Source of the DNA: Trametopsis cervina | Lineage: Eukaryota > Basidiomycota > Agaricomycetes > Polyporales > Irpicaceae | Assembly (NCBI GenBank): GCA_022385755.1 | Contig: MU278357.1 | Coordinates: 434,001-498,000 of the forward strand | Reading direction: 5' to 3' | DNA length: 64,000 nucleotides | Shown here: positions 1 through 10,660 of the stretch, piece after piece | Layout of the letters: each line of letters starts with the position of its first letter | Numbering within the stretch: position 1 is the first letter of the stretch | Made by a program: the position numbers and the translations under genes | The notes under the pieces: generated by a model | The model's input: only the letters and a program-made list of their open reading frames with translations | Databases searched by the model: none | What the model was told of the DNA's origin: nothing

Positions 1-1741
1 ATAAGATTGCGTGTTCTCATAGGTCAGACTCCATTGGCAGCAGTGCTGCACAGGTGTTGGTCGCATTTACATTGAATCAAGTGAGTCTGGCATCGGAGTC
101 GGGGCTCGTCATGCTGGCGTTCCTCCAAAAGGCACTGTGCCTGCTAATAACGTCCGTTGTCAGTTGGCGATCGTCTTCACATGCGCAGTAGACTGGCATC
201 TGCCTGCTGCTTTGTATGATCCGTACGTCAGTTCAGCGCGGCGGGATGCCTGAAAGACTACACGGATCGCTGTATCCACATACAGCGGCGCTGAAGCTCT
301 GTTTCTGCTACTCGTACAATACGTTCGGGCTTACATGGCAGTTCATCTGTACCGAGGGTGCTGCCACGCAATTCTGCCAAAGCTGTGATTTGATTGGAGA
401 CAGGCGGCAGCCATGGGCATCGTTCACCTTTCGTCTCATCTCCGCCGGCCTAGGGAGCGATTATGGCGCTTTTTGATAGGCTGATGAGACAAGTTATCGC
501 AACTTCATAGGGCCATGGTACAAACCGGTTCTCGGGATCTTTGGGCGTGTTCGAGACCAATTGCAACACCTCACAGGTAGGCAGGTCCATCGAGGATAAC
601 GAAATCCCTCGGTCCGGATACGCAAGGCCACTGGCTATTTGCATTTACTGCACTTGTCGTTGCATCCTGCAGAGACGGTGATTCCCTATTAAAGTTTGCA
701 GAACAGCGAGCGTTGAGTGGTAACAGAGACAAAGTATAAGTAATGAAAGGCGTGGAAATGGACAAACGAGTAGGGTTCGTAACTTGTCAAGCTCCTGGGT
801 GCAGTCATGCTCAATCTGATAGATGTGGCGATGACGATGTGTACCCTTTGTGACAAACTCCCTTCGACAGCCGCATTGAGGCCGCAGCTATCGTAATGAA
901 CGCAGAGAGCATTCTAGCTGGCCAATCGGAGTATGGTAGCGAAGCGGTCCGGTTTCAGAGTGTCGTACTGGGCTTGAGTGTGTTTGAATAAGTTGTGAAT
1001 CACCACTGGCGCAACAATGAGGGTTGAATACAGATAGACGGGAGTGTGTGGATGGTGGCAGGATAACTTGTATTATCGGCCAAGTGGAGGCTGCGGTTGC
1101 CAGGCAGCGTAGTACTCGAGTTTGCAAAGTAGCAGCTCCAGATCATGGTCGGCGCACAGACATATCGGGACAAGTATGGTCTTCTTCGGTCCTACGGAAT
1201 GGTTGATAGCAAAAGGCTGAGGCGTTAGAGAATTTCACAGCGTAGTTATCAAGTCACCGACGTACCTCGGGCTCCAAGTCTGTCCACGGTGGAGAGTGGT
1301 ATATCGTCTTTCCCACCATCCCGATCCCGGTATCGGTGGTAAAGAGAGGGCATCCACTTGCAATTTCACATAAGAAGGCGAGCGGATTCTTTGAGTCAAT
1401 TCGACGGCGCTGCCGCATACCTGCACGACCTCCGATGGCTCCTGCGTGTTGCGAGAACCCCAAGGGAATTGTGCGCCGCGGGGGTCACAAGCGGTAACTT
1501 TGTTGCGAGCAAACTCGAAGCGGTGGAGATGGTGCAGGTGACTTGTACTACCACCGTTATTCGGATCCATGGATGTTCAAGTGTGGGAGGATAATGACAA
1601 GGTTCAGAACAATGAGGGATGCGACCAAGCTCGTGAGTGGAGTCCAAGATTGCAAAATAGATCAGTACACGGCCTTGCCAGGTAACAGTTTGCTGCTCAC
1701 AAGTGTTTCTCACTCCGGATAACTTCGCGACAGGAGGAGAT
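1..1741. other. No gene recognised
   Basis: Short open frames occur on both strands, but none gives a recognisable domain and I could not build a convincing exon chain. A minus-strand stretch around 450-640 reads as an uninterrupted polar peptide but has no family resemblance I know. The region may be the far end of a gene outside the window, or decayed sequence. Confidence 0.4.
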
Positions 1742-2170
1742 TCACGCGCCAGACTTCGAGTTTCGGGTGCCTTCTTCGCCAACAACGTCGCTTTCCCTAT
1801 TCGGTATGCAATCATGTCGCATAGCACCCTTTCTGCCCCACAACATGATCGAGATGCGTCTGCTTTGATGGATCTATTTTTCCAGCAAATCATCTTCTAC
1901 AAGATCACTCACCTGGGTCCTACATTGGCCCACAGCGAGTCCAATCTGCCACAGCATGTTATCGGTGACGGCTAGAGGGCAGATTGCATCGATCCTCAAC
2001 AAAAGAAAGTGTCAATGCCACGCGATGATAGGGACTTACCTGATGTCTGCGGTTGCCCATACAGACCCACCGCCTTGCTTAGCAGAAATATTGTCGTTTA
2101 CCCAGCGCCGGCTCCTGATTGGTCTTGTGACGACGGCGGAAGCAGACTGGCGTAGCGATAAGTCTTCCTG
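1742..2170 (-). CDS. Possible C-terminal exons of an unrecognised minus-strand gene
   Basis: Three blocks join in phase across two introns with good borders. The intron at 1995-2039 (45 nt) starts GTAAGT and the one at 1874-1912 (39 nt) starts GTGAGT, read on the minus strand. The middle exon (1913-1994) encodes a mildly hydrophobic stretch including ICPLAVTDNMLWQIG. The last exon is basic then acidic and ends in TGA at 1742-1744. The 5' part is not resolved: several frames are open between 2040 and 2400 and none leads to a clear ATG. I do not recognise a family. It could be the tail of a membrane protein or an accidental alignment of splice signals. Transcript evidence would settle it. Confidence 0.22.
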
Positions 2171-2950
2171 GGTACTTCCACAGCGATGTGCAGCAGAGGA
2201 CACATACAGTAAAATTACAAGACCTCTAGGGAAAAGTCTTCTTGTGAGGAGAGAATTTGCTCTGCTCCAGAGGGGCCATGTCGAAGTTTTGATTGCAGCG
2301 CTGTCATCGCCGGAAAGAAGCTGTTACGCATCCATAGTCTTCAGTGTATGTGCCCTTACCGGAAACCTATAATCAACATGCGTAAGTCGGGATAAAACTC
2401 GTGGAGAGCCTAACACAACTCACCCGCACATTCAACGGTCAGTGAGGAGATTCAAACATAACGACAAAATTGTCGTATTCGGTACCTGTAAGAACATTGA
2501 TTGTCAGTCTGTTATAGTCGATGCCTACTGCCTCACGTATAACTATTTTGCAATAGGTAGCTGGCGTATAGCGCACATAGAGCTTCCTTTCACGAGCGAA
2601 CCATTATTGGTTGGTTCTGCGTGGACGTGACTGCAAGAAGTTAAGGCCGGAGTAGCCAGTCCGAGCGCTGTTATGCTATAGAGCTGTACAGATCGACGAT
2701 CAGTCGGCTAACCCTCGGTGAACGCTCAACCATCGACCTCGCGTCAAGTACACACACGTTTTCTCGCACCAATTAATCACATATTGCAGCATGGGCATGC
2801 CAGCTTGTCATCAATCGCCAACATACGACACAGGGTATCATTTCTGCGTTCATGGTATATATTAGATGCAAATAATACAATGGGATAATCAATGCGCAAT
2901 CTCTAATAATACACTCAGCTAGGCAACATGTCCCTACCAAAGCCCTCCAA

Positions 2951-4251
2951 TCACGACAGCACCTTCCGGATGCCCTCCTTCTGTGAAGGAGTTAAACGGT
3001 CCGGGAAGACGATGTCCCATTTCACAATCAAGTCGCCCTTCTTCTTCGCGTTACCCTCTTTTCTGATTGGCATGCCTTCCCCGGACACTGTCGTACTCGA
3101 GTTGGGCTTGACAACGCCGCTGGGAATGGTGATCTGCAGCTTTCGGCCGTCAAGGGCTTCCACCGTCTTGCGCCCGCCTTCGCCCGCAAGTGCATCAACC
3201 AGCGGCAGTTTGACAGTCGTAATAAGGTTGTTTCCATCGCGCTGGAAGCGATCGTGCGGCTTCTCTTCAACAACGAAGACAAGGTCTTGGGCATCACCTG
3301 CAAGCTGCTCATTGCCGGCCTTGGGGAAACGTATCTTGGTACCACTCTTCCATCCCGGATGCACCTGGATCTCAAGGACCTTGTCCTCTGTGGTACCGTT
3401 CAGCAACTTGCGGCCGACTTTGAGCCGCTTGGTTGTCCCGGAGTAGAGATCCTCTAACGAGACTTTCAGCGGGCGTGATATTTCCGAAGGACCGGAGGAG
3501 GCTGATGCAGTGTCTTGGCGAGTACGCCCCCCTCTGGTTTGGCTATGACCGTTAGGCATTCCACCAGGCATACCGCCGCTGAAGAAGGAAGAGTGCAAAT
3601 CGTCGTCGTCGTGGCCGCCAAACATGCTGCTTGGGAACCCGCCCATTCCGCCCATCCCGCCGAGACCGCCCATGCCAAACATCGACCTGCCGTATGGGTC
3701 AATATGGAGATAGGAAATGGAGTGAAATAGGACTCACTCAAAAATCTTATTTGGATCAGTTGGGCTGAAGCCGCCGCTGCGACCACCGAATCCTCCTGGC
3801 CCAGAGGATGAAAAGGAGAATGATGTGCCGCCTGGGCCAAAGCCACTGAAGCCGGGGAAGCCACCAGGGCCGCCTGCACCTGGAGATGGACCACCTCCGC
3901 CCTTCAGTCCCTCCTCTCCGAACTGATCATAAACAGCTCGCTTGTTCTTGTCACTGAGGACTTCGAACGCTTCAGAGATCTACGTGAGCGCCATGGTGAG
4001 TCCAACGGGAAAAATCCGATATAAGTATAAACCAAAAGCAGTCTTACCTCTTTAAACTTCTTAGATGCTTCTTCTGATCCAGCGTTGCGATCTGGATGCC
4101 ATTTCAATGCCTGCGCAGGACAAGGTTAGCTCGCGTGCAGTAGCACGGTCGAAAGCGACTATATGCATACCATCTTCTTGTATGCCTTCTTGATTTCATC
4201 TTCGTTGGCACTCTTGTCTATGCCCAACAGTTTATAGTAGTCAGTACCCAT
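2951..4251 (-). CDS. Class B (type II) Hsp40/DnaJ co-chaperone, Sis1/DNAJB1-like
   Basis: J-domain co-chaperone that stimulates Hsp70 ATPase and delivers substrates in the cytosol and nucleus. The first exon starts [20 protein letters not shown], the classic helix I of a J domain. The HPD signature is in the second exon ([19 protein letters not shown]). A Gly/Phe-rich linker follows ([12 protein letters not shown], then repeated GGMGG), and after it the C-terminal substrate-binding domain with [20 protein letters not shown] and [14 protein letters not shown]. No CXXCXGXG zinc fingers are present, hence class B. At least three introns split it, including one beginning GTGAGT between the G/F region and the SMFGMGG exon. 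The start is the ATG at 4249-4251, just before the canonical DYY. It shares a divergent 5' region with the Vtc1-like gene. Family assignment is secure; the exact orthologue (Sis1 or Psi1) is inferred. Confidence 0.93.
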
Positions 4252-4659
4252 GTTCGCTTGAGTGTTCTCTGTGCAAGGTTTGGGTCGAAGGGTCAAAAGA
4301 GTTGATTGTGGAAAGAACAGGAGCTAGAGTTAAGTATGCGGCCTAGGATGATGTCGGAGCCGTTCCATGCTTGAGGAGACTGGGACAGGAGGTCCACCGA
4401 TGCATGGAGCCAGTGCGAGAACTTACCAGAATCGACTGGTAACTTCATACCCTTAACCCTAAGCATGCCTTAACCCTAAGTTCTCCTTTCGGACACACCC
4501 GAATCGCCGACACGTCTGACGGATCTCCGCTGCATCTGAACGCGGCGCGGATGTAAATTGTGATGCACGTTCCTTAACCTCACCACAAGGTGCCTCATAG
4601 CTCTACGTCGTGAAATTTAACCTTTGTTTCGAACCACTACGAGCACATCTGTGTGCAGG
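4252..4659. promoter_or_regulatory. Shared divergent promoter of the J-protein and Vtc1-like genes
   Basis: About 400 nt separate the two divergent start codons, so both genes must be driven from here. It contains two direct copies of CCTTAACCCTAAG (see separate entry). No clear TATA box or perfect heat-shock element was found by eye. The GAA/TTC triplets present are not in good alternating spacing. Confidence 0.5.
4451..4480. promoter_or_regulatory. Pair of telobox-like sites (AACCCTAA)
   Basis: The 13-mer CCTTAACCCTAAG occurs at 4451-4463 and again at 4468-4480, 17 bp apart in direct orientation. Each contains AACCCTAA, the complement of TTAGGGTT, which resembles one and a half telomere repeats. 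In other fungi Myb-type telobox factors (Tbf1, Teb1) bind such sequences in promoters. Whether this organism uses them here is inference from sequence and position. Confidence 0.45.
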
Positions 4660-5566
4660 ATGTCGACCAACGGGCAAGAACACAATCGCGAACTCAGCGA
4701 GTACGGGCGGCAGGATAGACAAGGATCGCTCATACGGCGCTCATGGCATGCCATGTCCGATGTCTTGTCGCCTTTTTCCCCCTCAGCATTAGCCCAGCTT
4801 CCTCAGAAGACATTTTCAAGGAGGCCCAGATACACTCGAGCGGACAATGTGCCAGAGGCAGAACAGGATGAACAAGGGCAGATGCCCACCGTTAGGGATT
4901 ACCATGCAATCAACTCCGTACCTCCCCAAGTCCGCGTGCCTAAGAAGATTGCTACGCCAGTGAAAGTGGAGGGGAAGGTTTGGTTTGCAAATGAGCGCAG
5001 TAAGTCTGATTCACTTGGTTTCCTATTTCCTGTCTTACTGCGCTTGCAGCATGGGTTTCCTACCTTAACGTTTCGATTCTCGTCGGCACTCTTTCGCTAG
5101 CGCTATTCAACGCGTCCAAGGACCAAGTTGCCAAAAATATGGCATACGCGTACGCTATCATTAGCGTCGGTACTCTGGTAAAGTTTTGCTTTGATGCAGC
5201 CGCTGGTCATCCAACGTCATTAAATTGACAACCCTAGATATATGGCTATGCGGTGTACCAACGTCGCATTACTATGATCCGCAAGCGTGACCCCGGTCAT
5301 TTTGGTACGTACATCGACTGCTGAACTACTTTCGACTACGCGAGCTGCTCTGACATGTGTGGTCTAACCAGACCAGATCCTTGGACCCATTATCATCAGC
5401 GCACTGCTATTCTTTGCGGTCCTAGCGAACTTTATTATTCGAGGTGAGCCACATCACACGTCAATCATCGCTCATTTTGCGGCTACAATTCATGACACGT
5501 CTGCTGACTGACTCTGTTTCCTAACGCTCATCAAGTCCAGGAACTGTGAGTTTCCTTGCTTCATGA
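4660..5566 (+). CDS. VTC1: Vtc1-like DUF202 membrane subunit of the vacuolar polyphosphate polymerase complex
   Basis: Small membrane subunit of the VTC complex, which makes and translocates polyphosphate at the vacuole. An N-terminal region of about 110 polar residues precedes the VTC1/DUF202 core: KVEGKVWFANERTWVSYLN, then three membrane helices containing VSILVGTLSLALFN, AYAYAIISVGTLIYGYAVY and LGPIIISALLFFAVLANFII. The loop RRITMIRKRDPGHF between helices 2 and 3 matches Vtc1. Introns lie after NER (donor GTAAGT, about 5000), after VGTL, after PGHF and after FIIR. The start is ATG 4660 (MSTNGQEHN); an in-frame ATG at 4624 would add 12 residues. Two ends are possible. Reading through 5546 stops at TGA 5564-5566, giving a short tail like known Vtc1. 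Splicing a GTGAGT...CAG intron at 5546 would instead add a longer hydrophobic tail. The long N-terminal extension exceeds that of yeast Vtc1. Confidence 0.85.
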
Positions 5567-6451
5567 CTGCCAGCGTATCGACGCTGACTATTCATCATTC
5601 TGCAGGCGAAGGAAAGATGTGCCAATACCTGGACTGTCATATTTCTTCTGATTCACGGCATACCTGCCATTGTGTTGTGCAGACTCGGCGTTGCATATTG
5701 TCTCCGCTTCAGCCTCCACGGCCGTATTGCGTTTCTTCTCACCGATGACGGGTCCCATGTCGGACTCAATTGATCTTCAAATTTTGTTTATCCTTTATGA
5801 CTGCTTTCGGCTCTTACCTACTGTAACTGTCATGTATGTTCAATCTATCATTCGCTCAAGACATTTCGTTACTCAGCGCAGATGCCGATTTCGACGGAGG
5901 CTTTCCAGCGATAACTGCATTCGCAATATGTCAGAAGGTCAACGCAGGTCGATTTCTTATACAGTCTTAGTACCAATTCCGTATTTCTATATATTATCCA
6001 CGCTGGACACACAAGTACGCGCTTTATTTGCCAGGGTGAGACCACAGCGAGCGTGATTACAAACATTCTTGCGGCTCCTGTGACGTCCACTCTGCAGTGT
6101 TGAAAAATGATTGACCAAGCATTGACGTCTCGCTGATGATACGTGCTCCTTGTGTGCTATTTCTCATACAGCACGCAGCCAGCTACTTACCGCAGTATTT
6201 GTTCAATGCGATAGTTATAGAAGGACATAGAGAAGAAGTCCTAGAGTTAGGTGAGTATACCCGACAAGTCGAACCTTTCGATCGAACGCGGTAGCCTCAT
6301 TTTGAATCATCTTCACTCCAGGTATCACTTCTCAAACAGCAGGGATACAATCAATAGAAACGTAAGTACAGCGTGAGTGGCAATATCATGAGGATTCGTT
6401 AGTTAAAAAAACAGATGCAACGAGGAAAGCGAAGAAGAATACAGCAGTTGA
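5567..6451 (+). CDS. Unresolved multi-exon gene; last three exons supported
   Basis: The 3' part is well supported. Exon 6172-6250 encodes HAASYLPQYLFNAIVIEGHR and on to LEL. An intron at 6251-6321 (GTGAGT...CCAG) follows, then exon 6322-6361 (ITSQTAGIQSIET), a GTAAGT intron at 6362-6414, and a last exon ending NEESEEEYSS at TGA 6449-6451. All joins keep phase. Upstream, 5600-5780 is open and hydrophobic, and an ATG near 5747 begins MTGPMSDSIDLQILFILYD, with a 48-nt GTATGT intron after it. I could not link these confidently. It may be a small membrane protein separate from the Vtc1-like gene, or a 3' extension of that gene. No family was recognised. Confidence 0.35.
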
Positions 6452-6580
6452 TATTGGGATATAGTTAAATATGTGTAGACCCAGGAGAATGGTCCGCGCC
6501 TAGCTGAGATCGTTCCGTGAGGGGGTATAGTTATGAATGTCGGATGTAAAAGTCGAAGTTGCGGGGGTGTCCGTGAACTA

Positions 6581-9500
6581 TTAGCCTTGGTATTTCTGTA
6601 TCAGCTCTCTCAGGCGCGCCTTGCCGAATGCTAGCTCCGTCTGCGGCTTGGGCGGAGCAGAGGGGGCTGCCTCTGAGCTTGGGAGGGTTTCCGAAATGGT
6701 CGGAGGCAACTTGTTCAGTAAGCGATTATTGTCCAAATTCGGTTTTGCACGGGCAAGGGAAGCGGTAGAGGAGAGCATCGGCTTTGCGAGCGATGAAGAC
6801 ATCACTGCGGGGACCGACGAGGCTTTGACCATCTTCGCTCGCCGAGCTGCAAGATCGGCACTAGGACTCGCTCGTGTAGGGGCAGTTGTTGTGGGGACTG
6901 CTGGAGAAGGAGCTACTGTAGGTTGCTTGGGTGGTATCGGGGGTCGAGCTGCTTGAGGGGCAGGGCGACTGGCGACTTTGGCCTGGCTCGAAGGCGCGCT
7001 TAGCTTGTGGTGCTGAAGTGGTGACGGACCGGGAGTCGAGTTGAGGGCACGACTAAGATGGGGGCGTGAACGAGGCTCGGGCGAGCGGGGAGTCTTATCA
7101 GAGTCCGATGAAGATTGGCTTTTAGCCTGAGATTGCCAAATGGCTGCAACCGCTGTGACAATACCTCCTTTTCCGCCTCTAGCTGAACGCACATCGTAGC
7201 GTGCCTCTGCATCTTCCGTTGTAGCAAAAATATCTGCAAGCGACTTCCCTTTTGCCTTCGAGGGCAAGGCAGCTCGTCCACTGGCCATTGCTTGCATCTG
7301 TAGTTTGCGCAGTGTACCAAGGGGTATAAATCCTGATGACCTCGGGTCAGGTTTGTCATCCTGGTGTTCTTCTGGCGTGTCGGGTACTCTGGCAGCACCT
7401 TGTTTATCCTCATCTACAATTTCGCGAGCTCCGGATGAGATAGCGGGTACTGCCTCCATCAATTCTTCCGGCTCCTCCAGCTGCAAGTTTACCGGAGCAG
7501 GGCTCTCTGGCGGAGGAGTGGGGACTTGCGGAGGAGCATCAGGATCGATGCTTCCTAACCAGGCGGCCACCCTTCCCTGTGCAGCCTTCCTCAGACGATA
7601 TTGCTCTTTCTCCCGTATCTCCTCTGTGACTCGAGGCTTTGGCGTGCTCTTCTTCCTTGATCGTTCCTTTGAGGCTGCGACTTCAGTGCCACCAGATAGT
7701 TGTGTTTCCTTTAGGAGTGCACTGGTAGGTTCATGCATACCGTTACTAGACTTCCCGCGTTCTGAAGTTCCCTCCGCATCAAGCCGTAGAGTACCCTCAT
7801 CTCCGCCTATACCGGGCAGCGACAGACTGGATATTGCGGAATCTACAGCAGGGTCGGCAACGGCGTCCGGACGGGGGATTGCGATGGGCATGATTGTCCG
7901 TACGTCAGGACGCCGGTCCTGTGGCACCTTTCGCGTTCCAACTTCGGCCAGGAGTTTGGCCTCCAGAGCATCCAATCCTCCCATTGGTCCAAGAGCCGCA
8001 CGAGACGCTTTTGGAGAAGAGAAAGCAGCAATAGTGGGGGTTCTCGGTGTAATATCCGGGCCGCTGTCTTCGTGTAAGGGAGAGAAAAGAGTAGCAACCT
8101 TAGGACGATCTTCTATTGGTTGTGGCTTTGTTTTGCTGGACGGAACAGGTGGGCGTGGTAGCGTCTTGTCTACTTCCAAAGTCAAGTCTGGAACAGAATA
8201 TGACATATCCGCATTGGCCTTCACAGTCTCAGCGGCCACACGCTCGAGGACATCAATATCTTCAGATTTGTTTACCGATACAAGCGTGAATGGATCTACA
8301 GTGACAGTGTGCTTGGGTGAATGCATTGGTCGTGGAGAAATGACACTCCCAGCAGGTTGAGGCGAGAGATTGGCTGTGGATATCAATGGTACATTCGGCG
8401 GGGTAGATGGGAGGAAGGTTGGGGCCGCATGTTCATACGTTGGAATAGGCTGAGGTTGAGAGGTGAATGGTTCTTGGGACGGCGGAAGATTATTCATGTT
8501 ATACCAGTGGGATGGGGGAGAGACGGATCTGGCACGGCTCGACATTCGGAGGTGTTGGGTAATTCGAGAAGCTCGCTCCCCTTTTCCTTCCTCACGGTGA
8601 GCTGTCTGAGGGGATCCGCCATATTTCGTGGGAAGTGGTTGTGGTACGGATGAGAGAGGATGCCCGAGATGAGCGGGATAGAATGGCGAAGATGCTGGAG
8701 GCTCTGCACTCGAAGGTCTTGCAGGTGAGTGGAAGTGAGGGGCAAGGAGAGGCTGTAAATGTTCTTGTGGGGGAGTCTGAGCAGGCAGGGGGGTTGCAGG
8801 CGGAAAATACACTCGGTTGTTGTTGATAAACGGTACACCCCATGGAACAGGGAAGTCCGGTGGCGGAGACACGTTGTCGTGTGGCAAAGGGGATGTTGGC
8901 GGTCTGTGATAATCCCCATTACCGGAATGGTTCATAACAGGAGCCCAATTGGCTTCACGCGCAAGGTCACTGGTCATGTCAAGCACGGATGGATGATATA
9001 CCGTCACCGGTAGCTCCAGATGGATGTCTTTACTACTCTTACGGTCAGGGCGGAAGGGAAGCCAACGTCCAGCAGAAACGTACCTGCCGAAGCCCATGGT
9101 CATTCTGACAACAACCGCGCATTTAATGGAAAAGAGATTAGGTGAAACCCGATTATCATCTTCTCCCCCAAAGCGCGCCTCGGCTTTGACGGTGCGAGCG
9201 GTATCTGGAACGTCAAAGATTAAATGGGCCACCCCCTCCACACCTGGATGAATGATATATTCAGGCCCGCGGAATGGTACAGTTGTGAGAGTATCAAGTA
9301 TTTGGAGGGGGTGGTCCTGAGACACATTGGGCAATATCAGCTGACGCGTTAACAACACGGTAAGTCCAGTGTTCTGCTCAAAGCATTTTCAGTCAACGAC
9401 ATGGTTTGCAGCCGCAGGGTCCTGACCTTCTTCGTTGAGTGATTCTTCACAGTCAAAGCCACACACGCCGGTTCTCCAGCAAAGACGCCGTCCCCTACAA

Positions 9501-10147
9501 TCTCGCCTTTAACCCAGATCCTTCCATTCTCGCTTATTGCTACAGCGTCTGGCCTGGTGAGTGGTGAACGCGGGTCGTAGCGTTCTATCACATTGATTTC
9601 GTGTTTTGCCAGCACCAACTGCCTCTCACCCTTCCATATGACTCCAATTGTTGCTCGAACTTCGTATCGAATCCGCGCTACTCCAGAGCCAAAGTTGGTC
9701 GAAGGCGGCGAAGAATCAGGGATCCGAATACGAAACAAGAAAGTCGTCGCTCCTCGACGCGCTGGGTAGTAGTCTTTGGGTAGAGGTGGGTCTCCAGGTG
9801 AAGGATATGGCATAACTGCATTGGAAGGCGGCAGGCCAGGTCCTTGGAAGACCCGGCGACAGTGCAGAAACGTTTGAGCAGCGGAGTGATCTCGAGATAA
9901 AAGTTCTACGTTCATTGAGTAAGCAGAACATGTTATACACGTCCCACTGCACACCTTCGAATGCGAGCAGCTCCACCATGATTATACCGACAGCTAATCC
10001 CTTGTCTGCTTTGCATTCTAGCTCTACCTTTCCCGCAACGTTTTCCCCAGACACATATTTCTGCTCAGCAAATCGGAGAGTGGCCTTGACCTTGGAATGA
10101 TGAGACACGGCGTTCATCGGTTCAACCCTAGCACCAGGGGCTGTCAT
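6581..10147 (-). CDS. Arrestin-related trafficking adaptor-like protein with a long disordered tail
   Basis: Probable alpha-arrestin (ART family), an adaptor that brings a Rsp5-type ubiquitin ligase to plasma-membrane transporters. The N-terminus has the arrestin strand pattern (KVKATLRFAEQKYVSGENV, then GKVELEC and AVGIIMVELLAFE). LPKDYYPARRGATTFLFRIR and ARIRYEVRATIGVIWKGERQ complete the N-domain. The C-domain carries ENGRIWVKGEIVGDGVFAGE and VALTVKNHSTKKVRTLRL, then FRGPEYIIHPGVEGVAHLIF. From roughly residue 450 onward the protein is Pro/Ser-rich and low in structure. The intron at 9906-9954 (49 nt, donor GTGTGC) joins LLAFE to ELLSRDH. A second intron lies near 9310-9430, but its exact borders are not settled. 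The start is ATG 10145-10147. No clear PPxY was noticed in the parts I read. The arrestin fold is convincing; the trafficking role comes from the family. Confidence 0.82.
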
Positions 10148-10660
10148 GATGTCCAGAGTAAGAGAGCCTCAGCCCTCGTAGCCGATGTCTTCTCTGTCTA
10201 TTGCAGTCCTGAGTTCGAGCAAGAATGGGAGAGATCTAGCGCAGATGTGAATTTCGGAGTTAAAAGCACACTACGGGTGGGTTTCCGGCGTTGTTCATCG
10301 TTCACTGTAGGATAATGAAGACCAAGCGAGGATGGGTTCCATTAGGAGAGTACAGACGCTCATGAGTGCAGGTCAACACGATCAGCCATATAAGGCAACT
10401 CATGAAGATGATCGTCAAGACTCAGAAGGATGTGTGAAGGATGTGTGCCGCGTTTCCTTTAATTATATGATAGGGAAAGATATGTCATATTGCTCGTATA
10501 GTAAGAGTAATCGCTATTAGCCCTTGCTGGGGAGAATTATAGTACATATAGGTGCGTTTGAGTTAGGTCCACTGGGACGGGCAGAAGTATACACAAGGAC
10601 CGAGCATATAATTTAATATAAACAACCAGCCTTTGTATCCATTTGTCAATCTCGCTCATG
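10148..10660. other. Intergenic, arrestin promoter and TPR-gene 3' flank
   Basis: About 510 nt between two minus-strand genes. No gene, tRNA or repeat was recognised. It holds the 5' region of the arrestin gene on its left and the 3' untranslated part of the TPR gene on its right. Confidence 0.5.

Noticed and set aside
4260..4500. Heat-shock elements in the J-protein promoter
   Set aside because: GAA and TTC triplets are present but not in the alternating 5-bp spacing required, so I do not claim a heat-shock element.
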